Of a stretch of 64,000 nucleotides of DNA, positions 11,639 through 21,973 are shown in pieces; the stretch's first letter is position 1, and each line of letters opens with the position of its first letter. The notes beneath the pieces were generated by a model that saw only the letters and a list, made by a program, of their open reading frames with translations, searched no databases and was not told the DNA's origin. The stretch spans positions 5,766,001 through 5,830,000 of the forward strand of contig OX344764.1 in NCBI GenBank assembly GCA_947034895.1, written 5' to 3'. Source of the stretch: Rhytidiadelphus loreus (Eukaryota; Streptophyta; Bryopsida; Hypnales; Hylocomiaceae). Position numbers and translations under genes: made by a program.

Positions 11639-14600
11639 TCATATCTTCTTCATGACCCCCGGTGCCATCAATCCTTCGTTGCTGCAAACACAAATGATTG
11701 AGTGTTAGATTCTTGAAAGCTTACAAGTATCATGCAAATCAATCATTTGAAAACAAAGAAACTTACTTACTAGGTCTATCTCGCCGAACAAACTTCCGCA
11801 CTTTTATAGTCATAGCGTCTGGATCCTGCGAAACTACAACTGGTTGCGTTTCGGAAACTACAGCTGTCGCAACAGGAGGAATGGTCTTCTTCATAGGCTC
11901 AAGAATGCCTGCAAAAATCATCTTATCTGCCTCTAATGCCAGAATGTGGCGCCCTGTCGCACGACATGCCGTAATAGAGGCACCTGAAAAAAACAAAAAT
12001 GATGTCACTACCAAATATCATTTTGAGTACAACATACACATGGAATATACACATGTTCACTCGAAACTCACCTGTGGATGTTGTGCAGTCAAGAACAACG
12101 TCTCCTTCGTCGGTGGTTCCTTCAATGATGTGCCGCAATAAGCGGGCGTCCTTCTCTCGAGCCCCTCGCCATGGCATTCGATCCATGTCGTTCATTAACA
12201 TGGAATCCTCGGTGGTGTAGTTCATGAGCAAGTCATCAAGCCTGAGGTCGACTTTGGCCTTCAACATTGTTGGTGAGCGCTTAAAAAAGAATTTTGATTT
12301 TCCTCTGTCACCAAGGTCTTTGATCAAAAGTGTGATGCCGAACTTCAAAGTCTGTAAGCATTAAATCAAACACATTAAAAAATTGAGAGAAAATATAAAA
12401 TGAAAAGGACACATTACATTGATTTTGTTAAAAAAATGATCATACCGTGCTCTTTTGGTCTATGGCCGAAGTCAAATGCACTCGATTCATGCCCATCCAT
12501 TCTTTCTTCTTTACCATTGTGGGGTACCCTTCACAGAGTCCAGCAATGGTGCTTTTGGCATCCACGCTCCACGAGTGGAACACCACAATGCAGCCATGGT
12601 CCTGCAAATGTTTTTCAACAAAGAAAAATGCTTCATTAATCATGTTGTACTCTGGATCCGAGTTCCAGTAAGGCACGTGATTAGGTGTAGTTGACACGTC
12701 CGGCACCGGCAAATTCTCCTGGCAATCAAAGAGCATGAGGTCAAATCCCGGCCACCGATTGACTACGCCATCAAACACCCTGGCCTTTCCTTTCACCATC
12801 TGCAAATACAAATTGATCGGTGTTAATTCCATGTCAAGAGTAAGGTATAGCTTTTTATTTGGAATATCAAATTATTAATTATAAATACATGTACATTACC
12901 TTCTTCAGAAAATCCATAACTTCGGTGTAGCAATTGGAGCCTTGCGTTTTTTCATTGTCGACAACCTCTTCAATAGAGACATTTAGCACCAACTCTTCCG
13001 AGGTCACGTTGTCATCGACACCAATTTGTATCACTTGTATACCTTGTGTAACAACGTCTTCTGAAAACTCTGGCAACACGGCCTTCCTCTTCATCCCCAC
13101 GTGAACACCACCTTCCATCTGCGTGTTCTGATCCTCTTTTGGTGATGTCGGAGCGCTGTCTCCATCGTCTTGCTTTTTCTTCCCTTTTGCCTTGGCCTTC
13201 TCTTCCTTCTCCTTCTCCTTCTCCTTCTCCGCCACCTTGGCCACACGCTCTGCCTCCTTCTTCTCTTTGTTTTCCAGAGCAACTTGGAGTCGAGCTGCTT
13301 TCTTCCTGTCAAGGTTATCCCTCCTTGCGATGGCCCTCTCCCTTTGCTTATCATCAAGGCCTGCAAACTCGTCCACCTCCATGTCAATAGTCCCAATTCC
13401 ATCCAAAGACAGCCGTAGTTGTACCTCAGATGGATGAGTGTAGGCAATGGGGCAATCAATGTACCATCCGCCGCCACTGAGGTGAGCCGTGGTAAATGTC
13501 CGCAGTTGGTTTGGCGTGTACATGCAATCTGCAGAACTACGATCCAAAAAATTTGTGAGGAATGTGGGCAAGTCTTTTTTCTCTATTGCCTTTTTTGCCT
13601 CTAGCTCATACTTGAAGTATCTGCCAAATAAGAGAACACAACGTCCGTTAAAGACCAACAACAAAGCACCGAGTAGGCCACAATTCCATTTCAACATCAT
13701 ACAGTTCTACATCAACACATAACTTAGAATATCCCCCAAAATATTGTGATGGAAAAATTTTCATTTATGGACTTCGAGGCATCAAAGTTAGGGGGTCCAC
13801 CAAGTACTACTCTAACCATTGTCGGATCCGACAGTGGACTGGCTTGGTACCATAGGGACCTCCAAATTTTTTGACCTCGCCTACATTTCTATTTTTTCCC
13901 AAAATAAATAATTCCAAAAGAAACATAAATATTGCATAATTCACAATTTTCACATCTTATAAAATCAAATATTTTTTAAGTAATTGAGAGATACCGAAAT
14001 AGGACCCTTCGCACTGCTTGCTTCCCACCCTCGAAACTCGTGAAATTGTCATTTTTCTTGAAGTAGTTTGTTCCTCTGAGGTGAGCCATGAAGCCTTGAT
14101 CCCAGATCTTTCTCCTCCACCCTTCCAGATAATCTGACAACATCTCAGGTTTCAATGGAGTAGTCATGGTGATGTTGATGTTGTCCTGCTGCACTGTTTT
14201 GTTGAAGTATTCAACGGTTGCGTCTTCAATCTATAAAATCCGATAATTAGTTCATACCAATAAATATAACTTGTGTTACAAGAATATATAGAGTACATAA
14301 TTTTATTTATTCCAAAGTCTTAGGTTCTCAAATGCAACTCATTTTCATTTGAAACACTTACCCCAGCATACCACACGCATCTGTTTAAGAAAGGGCCCAA
14401 TAGTGTCTCCGATACGGGCTTCGGTGGAAGCCGAATAGCATCACGTGTAAGCATTGAGGAATTCCACCACTTCAAAAATTTGGTCTTGTGGAAAGGAGTG
14501 GTGTTGGAAATGGCTACCATTTGAAGCTTCTCAAGAGTCATCTCCGGAACCTCATTTGCGCTCCAATGTTTCTCCACCTGCCTCAAGAACATCCACAATG

Positions 14601-16010
14601 CAAATTATAATTTGAATTCCATCCAAGATGATTGACATCCAATGAAAATGTGTGCATGAAACATACCTCAGCTAGGAATTCAGGCTGTAGGGTCGGATTA
14701 GCCACCGTCACCAACTTCATCATCTTCACATTCAATTTCCCTGTTCTTTCATTTGCACCATCTCTCATGGCATGCGCGAGTCTCTGGGGAGTCTTTTCCT
14801 TCTCTGGTGTAGTCTCATTGTATTTTCGAACTGCAGCATCCATTGCTTGGGATATCTCTTGCTACAAAAGACCAATGACAAGAATGAGCATCAAATTAAT
14901 GATCACTATAGAAGCATAAAACAAATCGACAAAGAATTTTCACTTCATAGTCAAAATAAAACTAGAATAACTATATTTATGTAGAAGCAAGAATGAATTA
15001 TAGTGCTGTGATCCAAACCACTTCTCACCCGAAAAACAAAAGTAGTAAAGACCTCCAGGGGCATAGAGTACCAAGTCCGTCTTGATTTTGGTATGCTACA
15101 CCTTTTGAGCTCCGATGGCCTGAGCATCTCATTGAATTTCTCAATGGGAAGAAGTCCATACTTTTGAACGCGGTATAAAGTGTGGACCAAGTTGGTTTTC
15201 ACATGGGAATCCTCTGTGGACCTGCGAATGATAAAATCAATTTCATTTCAAAGATTGAGCAGCAGATTGGACATTTTTTAATTAAAATTAAAATCAAAAT
15301 TTATGCCCTTTCACAAAGTTTGTATGAAATACTCACTTGTTTATGTCATGCATTACATGCATGACCAACTCTGTCTTCCCTTTTGTATCCAGAAAAATTG
15401 AGTCCACGGAACAATGCCAGTCCCAATCTTTGGAGTGTTTCCTGGAGATAAAACTCATCCAAGAAAGGAGCCTGTGATTACCATCACAAACAAAAAACTT
15501 CAAGTGCTTGAGAAACCTCAACTCTGGTATGGCATCAACCTCAGCATTGAAGATGTCATTCTTTCTTTTCCACAATGGATCCCACCCTTGCATCTCTTCC
15601 TCAGTGAATGCTAGGGTCTCTCCAGATTCATTTGTTGTTGTCACGTAGAAAACCGCAGCTCCATCTCGGTATCCTATATTGAACTCCTGCTCCAGCAACT
15701 TCAAGTCACAAGCAAGCGTTGGCCTTACCATAGGCATGGCAACCATTCGGCAGAGTGGGATCTGTAGTCGAAAGAGATGATCGGGCTTCATCCTTAATGA
15801 CGCAATGGTCTTCACCGAATCCACCTTGTGATATGACCGCAATTCATCCTCATCCAAGCCTTTATCATCTTCCTCCAAGACATGTACTTCCACCTCCTCT
15901 TCCACAAACTCTCCTTCATCTTCACCTCCAATGTCCGGCTGGGGGGTGTCATCGTTCACTTGGGTCTCTAGTATTGTTTCGTCCTGTGATAAAACAGGAG
16001 ATGCATCCAT
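11639..16010 (-). CDS. ParB-like plus DNA-methyltransferase-like protein (family 1, copy 1)
   Basis: Ten exons with consistent phases join into a 1,042-aa frame: 16,010-15,337; 15,221-15,029; 14,861-14,667; 14,577-14,362; 14,230-13,995; 13,620-12,900; 12,799-12,446; 12,351-12,072; 11,983-11,767; 11,681-11,639. Donors are mostly GTAAGT/GTGAGT/GTATGT. Residues about 50-225 resemble a ParB/Srx N-terminal domain with the signature FFVCDGNHRLLSW near 175. An E/K-rich segment lies near 640-690. The last third follows the order of a class-beta amino-methyltransferase: FDLMLFDCQE in the motif IV position (about 766), a LQDHGCIVVF strand, then GDVVLDCTTSTGAS (motif I, about 946) and ALEAD (motif II). 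The usual (D/N/S)PP(Y/W/F) is not intact, so activity is doubtful. ParB-methylase fusions are known in phage and bacterial mobile DNA. The first Met at 16,010 follows an AG acceptor, so an upstream non-coding exon is possible. Confidence 0.7.
13788..13870. repeat. foldback repeat P1 with GTCGGATCCGAC centre
   Basis: About 80 bp with gggggtcc at the left, gggacctcc at the right and the perfect palindrome gtcggatccgac at 13,821-13,832. It lies in the intron between the fifth and sixth exons of the methyltransferase-like gene. Confidence 0.6.
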
Positions 16011-16238
16011 CTGCTAGCAAAAGAAAATTATGATCCGTGTCAAACTTCATCTTCATAATCATGGCCCCATATTCAATACATGCATTGTGAATTTTGATGA
16101 ATAAGTCAAGGACTTTAAATGGAATGAAATGGCAATGTTTAACCACTGATGAATTAAAAATAGGTAAATGAAATATCCGTATTAAATGTAGAAGTATCTA
16201 CATCATTGTGTGCACAAAATGATTCCAAGTCAATGGGA

Positions 16239-19200
16239 TCAATCAATGTCAACATCCACCTCCGAGTCGGAGCTAATATGAATGATGACAACCTCCTGTC
16301 TACCTTGAACTTGGCTAGAATCACACATGTAGAAGTCCTCTATTGCTGGACCATCAATAGTGATGGAATCCTGACTGTTTGAGCTGTATTCAGTTTCGGA
16401 ACTCTCAGGAGACATGAATGGTCTCATTGGATCCCTATTTCTAGCCATCATCATGACCCTATCCAATCGCTCACAACGTTTGCGCGCCCCTGGGTCACTC
16501 ACCCGACTCATTATTGAGCTCTCAAAGGCATCAACTGCTCGATCTGCGGCATCCATAACATCAGAGAAACTTACCACATCTTCTTTCTCAATTTCATCGT
16601 CTTTTCCATCACTGCAGATGTCCATGGATGTATTTGCCGGTGTGAATGGTTGAGATGGACCCTCTCCATGATCAAGTGGAAGATCATCGAGCTGCAAAAA
16701 GGGTACTGATGTGCTCACTCCTCGCCCTCCCTGTTTTTCAAAAAACAAATTCCATGAATTCTATTTTTCAAATAAATCATTCTAGTAGGACAAGACCAAG
16801 AAGGCACTAACTTGGAAAAACTAGCTTTTGATGAAAACTCTTATCATGAAAAGCGATAACGATAAAACAATATTTTGCCCAAAGAAATACGCTCATATCA
16901 AGGCCTTCTATAGAACTGACATGAGAATTTGATGACCATGAATGACGGTCATACATGGGAATAATGAAGACAACTATAAGGCACCTATGACAAAAATTAG
17001 ACAACTAATACGGTCATGAGTCAGATCTTTAGTCTCAATCATAGGACCTCAAAAAAAATAAAGTACTTACATATTAAACACAAAAAATTAGTGACTGCGT
17101 TAGTAGTAGAAATACATGCATATTGTTATTAGTTTATTGGACCACTACATGATCAATTAACAAAAGCTAGCATGAATCCAAAGAATAAGATTGCTTGCGA
17201 AGACGTGAATGCATAATCACAGAAGCATATGTACAGGCCCACTAAATTTTGATGAACACAATTTTGAACACAGACTTTCTCAAAAAAAAGGGTCGTGAAA
17301 GTCATATTTTGGGGGGTCAAGTAGATTGAGCCTATATGACCGTCGGATCCGACAGTCAAGTGGCGGCAATTTCGATGACCCCCCAAAATTTGTAGCTCCA
17401 TAACTAAACCTCGAACATCAGCACAATTTCAAAATCCAAGAAGAATGAAAGCTCAGAGAATATGAACAGACATTCCATGAGTACTCGCTAGGTCGGCTAT
17501 TTTGGATGCACAAAAGTCCTATAATTAAACACTAATGTAAAGCGTAAAGCCAAAAATGGCCCGGATGTGGATTTTCATCATGATCAAACGGGTTTGGTGA
17601 GAACCACCTTAAGGAAATTGGGGGGGTCAAGCAAAGCTACTTGAATCAAGTGTCGGATCCGACACTAGGATTACCTAAAGCCGTCCGACCCCCAAGAATT
17701 CTACAACTTCACCCCATAATTTCAGATTCTGAACCCCTGCATTCCAAAACCGTGGGCAGCTAGACAGTCCGCCCAAGCAAACATAGCCAATCGAGGCAGA
17801 AATGCACATACCAGTTAAAAAACAAATCCCTAAACCAGACATGCAGTCAATTGGGACTCGAAGCTGCTTCATCGAGCTTCAACTTCCAGGCCGTCGTTGG
17901 AATACTGATCGCCTTGTGGAGTGCAGCCAGCTACAGACGAGCCTATTCAACGCGGCAATGGAGTATCGATGCGTATTCACAGAAGCGTGAAAACCAAAGA
18001 AATGTCAGGTTTGGGGGTCCTGCTAATTCACGGAAGAAGATTGTCGGATCCGATGGTCACTCCGGTGGAATCAGTAGGACCCCGAGATTCTTTCCCGTCA
18101 TTGTGACCGTGCCTATGGATGCACACTTAAACTGCCACCCCGCTTGGATACGTTTTGAAGATCAACGTCAATCTGGATCAACGTCAACTTGGAGTGCCCA
18201 TCAATCTACATCTCGGTCGATTTGGCATCCTCATCTAATCGTGGTACATTTGGCATCCTCATCTAATCGATTGCCCTGGAAGCCTGTGCAGGCAATCCCG
18301 AACTGAAATTCTGAAGCAACCGTGTTGGAACTCATGTGAGAAATTCGGAGTTTCGAGCATCAGATTTGAAGAAACGCATATGCAAGCTAGAATTCATACC
18401 TTCACAACGCCACGTTGGTGTACATGGAGGCGGATTCAGATGGTACGAATAAACATTAAAATGTTAGTTTTGGGGGGTCCTGTACATTCGCTCAAGAAGA
18501 CTGTCGGATCCGATGGTGAGTCTGTCCGAGTGAACAGGACCCCGATATTCTTTCGGTCGCTCCTCTGACAGTTGGATGCAAACTACCTAAACCGACCCGC
18601 TTCCGACCTGCTTGGATACGGTTTCATGAAGAACTTGTCGGCGGGTCCTCGAGTGCCCGTCAATCTACATCTCGGACTATATGAATTCTAGCATACTGAT
18701 CTAGTGAGCTGTCCTCGAAGCCTGTCTAGCCAATCCTCATTGCAATTCTGAAGCAACCAAGGTGGAATGAAGTCGGGAAATTCAAGGTTTCAAGAACCAG
18801 ATTTGAAGCAACGCATGTCCAAGTCCAAAATTTTACCTTCATAACGCGGCGTTGAGTACTCTCCCCTCCAGCAGCAGGCTGCAAACTGGAATCTTCACGC
18901 GCGCGACTTCGGGTGGTGCGGGTCATTGTAAACACCTGAAGGCCACAAAAGAAATTCAGTCACTGTGAGCAAGGGCGTCGCCACTTCGGTGAGTTCGAGA
19001 TGATTGTGGATTAGCTCGGAGATGGAAGAAATCCGAAATCCGATCACTTGGTGATCCAGGCTTCACGGTTCCGTGATACTCGGACGCTGATATTCAAGGT
19101 TCGGTCAACCACCTGTCATCCCGTAGTCTGGAAAGGTGGGTTAGTCCGAGATTTTGAATTGGCGCGCAGATTCAGAAATTTACGGTACCTCACATTTGGA

Positions 19201-21009
19201 AATGAGGAAGCACCTGCAGGCATGCTTGTAGCGGCTTGTCAGGTGGTCATCGAAATTCAACTTTCAACCTGTGTAATTCCAGTTCTTGAACTGAATGTCC
19301 TAGTGCACCTACACTCCCAGTTAGCAGTCGAAGACTTTCCGAGTACTGAGGACTATAAAGTGAATCAGAACTTCCAGTCCGCAAGAAATCTTTGATGAGT
19401 GTGAATATGTATCGGCCTTACCGTTCATTCTTTGAGAGTATGAGCTGGCTCAGCGTGCCTTGTGAGCTGGATGGTCCGAGATTTTATTTATCTAGATAAT
19501 CAGAACGGATAAAAAAATGTTGTTTTTGCCAGTGCAGGTACTTCTTAGACTAGATTTTATTCCATATCAATATATGAAATGCTCAATTAGAGTTCCGGTT
19601 CTTCAATTATTGAAAGACATATCCATTCTATTTGTAGTTATTCTTCACGCTTCTTTGTTCTTTTTTTTCTACAACCATGGAAGAATCTGTAAGAAAGTGT
19701 TTGGATTCTTAATAAATTAGACTCCATCTCACAGTATTGACCTTAAGATTTCATTTTCAACATAGTATTCTAGTGAGTTCTAATTCTAATGATATCGACA
19801 TTTCTAGAAATAGGCACGTATGATTCCATATTATAATTCGGCTTCTATAAATGCTATACTAGAAGGATAAAGTCTTCAGCAATGAATATGTATATATTCC
19901 CTTATACGTTGGGGATTGCTCAATCAGTGATTAGCAATTATCACATCATTAAACAAATTATTCTTAAAAAGGTAGAGAATATTGGTAGAGAATATTGGGA
20001 AATCCTTTTCATTCTTTTATTTCATGTACAGCCAAGTACTGAAATGGGGTTTCAAATTCCCTCCATATATTTGTTAAGACAATGAGGCAATTTTCCTATG
20101 TACATTCTGAATTTAGTTAGTACGCACTTCCTAAAACTGTGAGCTCTAACATTGAAGCAAGGAAGCCAATATCAGGAACATTTGACCACTAGTCTAATAT
20201 TTCTAGAAGTATGTACATATTTTCTCTAAAGCCCAGGAAAAAATTATAATTCAAAATTGCTCGAATATAGGAAGGTAAAATATTGTAACATGAATCAATC
20301 TTGTAATTTCTACAGCTATTCATGTACGCATCTTAAAAAGGATGCTTCAGTCAAAAGGAAAGATTCATAATCATAGCAATCACCATTGTCTGCTCCTCAT
20401 TTAAAGATGCTAGCCAAAGAAGTAAAATGATTTTTCAAACACTCGAGGATCTGTCTCTGATCCATAGAGTCCTTGAAAAAAAAATTTGAAGAAGATATAG
20501 CAAATACAGAAAACACAAGAGAATAATGTACAGCAATTGTAACTTACATTTGCATTGTCTTCTTGTCTCCTTAGATGTTGACCCTGTGTTGTATCCACGG
20601 AAATCTCCTGCACTTCATCTAAGTTGTTCACGCCCTCATTGTCCTCCTCGCTCGTACCTCCAATACCAAAGTGCAACACTTTGCAAAGGTCATCTCCAGT
20701 AGAATTACTTGTCTTCGACACAAGCTTCTTCCCGCGGGTCATTCTAGATCTTCTCAATTCTCTTGAAGATGAAAAATACAAAGACCTACGCCGACTCCTT
20801 CTCTTTGTGAACAACTTGCGAGATGTAGACGTGACAAACTGCTCTACAAGCATGAGGAAGATCACTTCAAAGAGACTCTCCGTCGACTCAACTCCGGTGC
20901 AAGCAAGACCCCAAACTGTGAATGCCTCTAATGGGAAGAATGCCATCTTCTTATAGTCTTGAGGGAGACAACATGAAGCATTGGGTACCCTATAGTACAC
21001 TAGGGCCAT
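16239..21009 (-). CDS. uncharacterised basic-to-acidic protein, three exons (family 1, copy 1)
   Basis: I do not recognise the family. Exons 21,009-20,548 (donor GTAAGT), 18,935-18,837 (acceptor CTTCAG, donor GTAAAA) and 16,730-16,239 (acceptor AACAG) are all in phase 0 and give about 350 aa. The first exon holds a basic cluster, KRRSRRRSLYFSSSRELRRSR, that looks like a nuclear-localisation or DNA-binding stretch. The end reads VVIIHISSDSEVDVDID, resembling a phosphorylated SUMO-interacting motif. The gene starts about 960 bp from the divergent transposase gene and ends 229 bp before the ParB/methyltransferase-like gene on the same strand. Copy 2 keeps only the first exon (38,614-38,967), sharing KELRRSRSR-type sequence. 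The first intron is about 1.6 kb and the second about 2.1 kb, and the second holds four foldback repeats. The exact start Met is uncertain. It could instead supply upstream exons of the methyltransferase-like gene, but its stop codon argues against this. Confidence 0.5.
17307..17388. repeat. foldback repeat P2 with GTCGGATCCGAC centre
   Basis: The best-preserved copy is 82 bp with perfect 13-bp ends ttttggggggtca / tgaccccccaaaa and the palindrome gtcggatccgac at 17,342-17,353. It is intronic in the 350-aa gene. Confidence 0.7.
17616..17700. repeat. foldback repeat P3 with GTCGGATCCGAC centre
   Basis: The left end is attgggggggtc, the right end gacccccaagaatt, and the central palindrome tgtcggatccgaca is extended to tagtgt-type flanks. 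It is intronic. Confidence 0.65.
18010..18090. repeat. foldback repeat P4
   Basis: The ends are ttgggggtcc and aggaccccgag, and the centre is gtcggatccgatggt, in which one half of the palindrome has drifted. It lies in the first unit of the tandem duplication. Confidence 0.6.
18468..18552. repeat. foldback repeat P5
   Basis: The ends are ttttggggggtcc and caggaccccgat, and the centre gtcggatccgatggt is identical to that of P4. It was probably copied with the surrounding 440-460-bp duplication. Confidence 0.6.
19000..20409. other. intronic stretch, no further gene seen
   Basis: Falls within the long first intron of the 350-aa gene. A plus-strand frame at 19,048-19,395 has no recognisable content and no supporting splice sites. 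Confidence 0.4.
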
Positions 21010-21059
21010 GACAGAGTTCTTTCAAGGCAGTGGCTGCGTGGTACAAAACAAATGGCTCA

Positions 21060-21560
21060 CGCGTCGCGAAAATAAAACGTGTACTTGATGCGAATTTCAA
21101 AGAAGCACTGACACTTCGATGGATGTGCAATGGAATGGAATAGGCGGCGAAACTTGCTGTGTGACTGCTGTAATGAAGTAAACACAAATTTCTAAGAAAC
21201 CCTGACACCTTGGAGGATGTGCACTGCAATTGAATAGGCGCCACAACATAATTTCTAACTGTTAATAAGAAGGTGAATCAAATTTCAAACGAACCCTGAC
21301 ACCTCGCTTGATGTGTTATGTTATGAAAGAGCCGTCAAAATTGAACTTCTGACTGCTACGAAGAACGTGACGTGGAAGTGTAAAAGAACCAGACTTCCAC
21401 CTGGATGTGCCAAGGTATCTACAACGCGGTGAAGCTGAATTTCAAATCGTTATAAAGAAGGTTACGCCATTTGTAAGACAACCTAACACCTTTCTGGATG
21501 AGTAATGGTATCAAAGAGGCGCCGAAATTATATTTCTGACTGTTGTAAGGAATGAGGCCA
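21060..21560. repeat. tandem repeat in the divergent promoter, unit about 94 bp, five copies
   Basis: The core ctgacacctyg..ggatgtg starts near 21,108, 21,202, 21,296, 21,391 and 21,483, a spacing of 92-96 bp. Each is followed by a drifting aataggcgcc..aaa..ttctgactgtt.taa.gaag segment. The array fills much of the space between the 350-aa gene and the transposase gene, which is where shared control sequence or transposase binding sites would be expected. Confidence 0.65.
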
Positions 21561-21790
21561 TAATGGGTGTGGATGGTGGTAGCGGACAAGGCTATGTTGA
21601 ACGGATGCACATGGTAGGTAAAGTTTATTGTACAAAAGGGAAATGGTAGGGGGATACTCATAAATAGATACAACTGACGGCCTTCTTCAAGAATTCTATT
21701 ATCTTTGGCTTTTGTAGGTGGTAATATATTGGCCGGTTGTAGACGGTGACACTGTAATGATCATGGCGGCCAATATTTAAGTAGAGGAAG

Positions 21791-21800
21791 TATATAAAGG
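21791..21800 (+). promoter_or_regulatory. TATA box of the transposase gene
   Basis: The sequence tatataaagg lies 174 bp before the transposase start codon, and no ATG-initiated long frame intervenes. This fits a core promoter with a 5' leader of roughly 150 nt. Confidence 0.55.
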
Positions 21801-21973
21801 TCCATTTTGCAAGACAAACAATTGACTACAAGACTGGTAGTACTAAACTCTACTTTTGTATATGTGTTGATGATAGACTCTCTAGGGGTACAGAAGTTCT
21901 ATTCTTCTTCATATTATGCTTAGGACTTAGTCCGAGACTTCTCCTTTCACACTTCCGTTTATGATTTCTGAAG

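Larger units (their letters stand above)
17995..18935. repeat. tandem duplication, unit about 440-460 bp, carrying an exon copy
   Basis: Two units share attctgaagcaacc (18,309 and 18,746), ggatacg, atctacatctcgg and the foldback centre (18,043 and 18,503). The right unit contains the 99-bp second exon of the 350-aa gene. The left unit carries a related exon-like block ending at a GTATGA donor near 18,400, which looks like a spare exon copy. Confidence 0.6.

Noticed and set aside
11420..16010. Bacterial or phage contamination, because of the ParB-methylase layout
   Set aside because: The gene has nine phase-consistent GT-AG introns and sits among eukaryotic transposon genes.
19048..19395. 115-codon plus-strand ORF
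   Set aside because: Lies in a minus-strand intron with no recognisable domain, promoter or splice signals.
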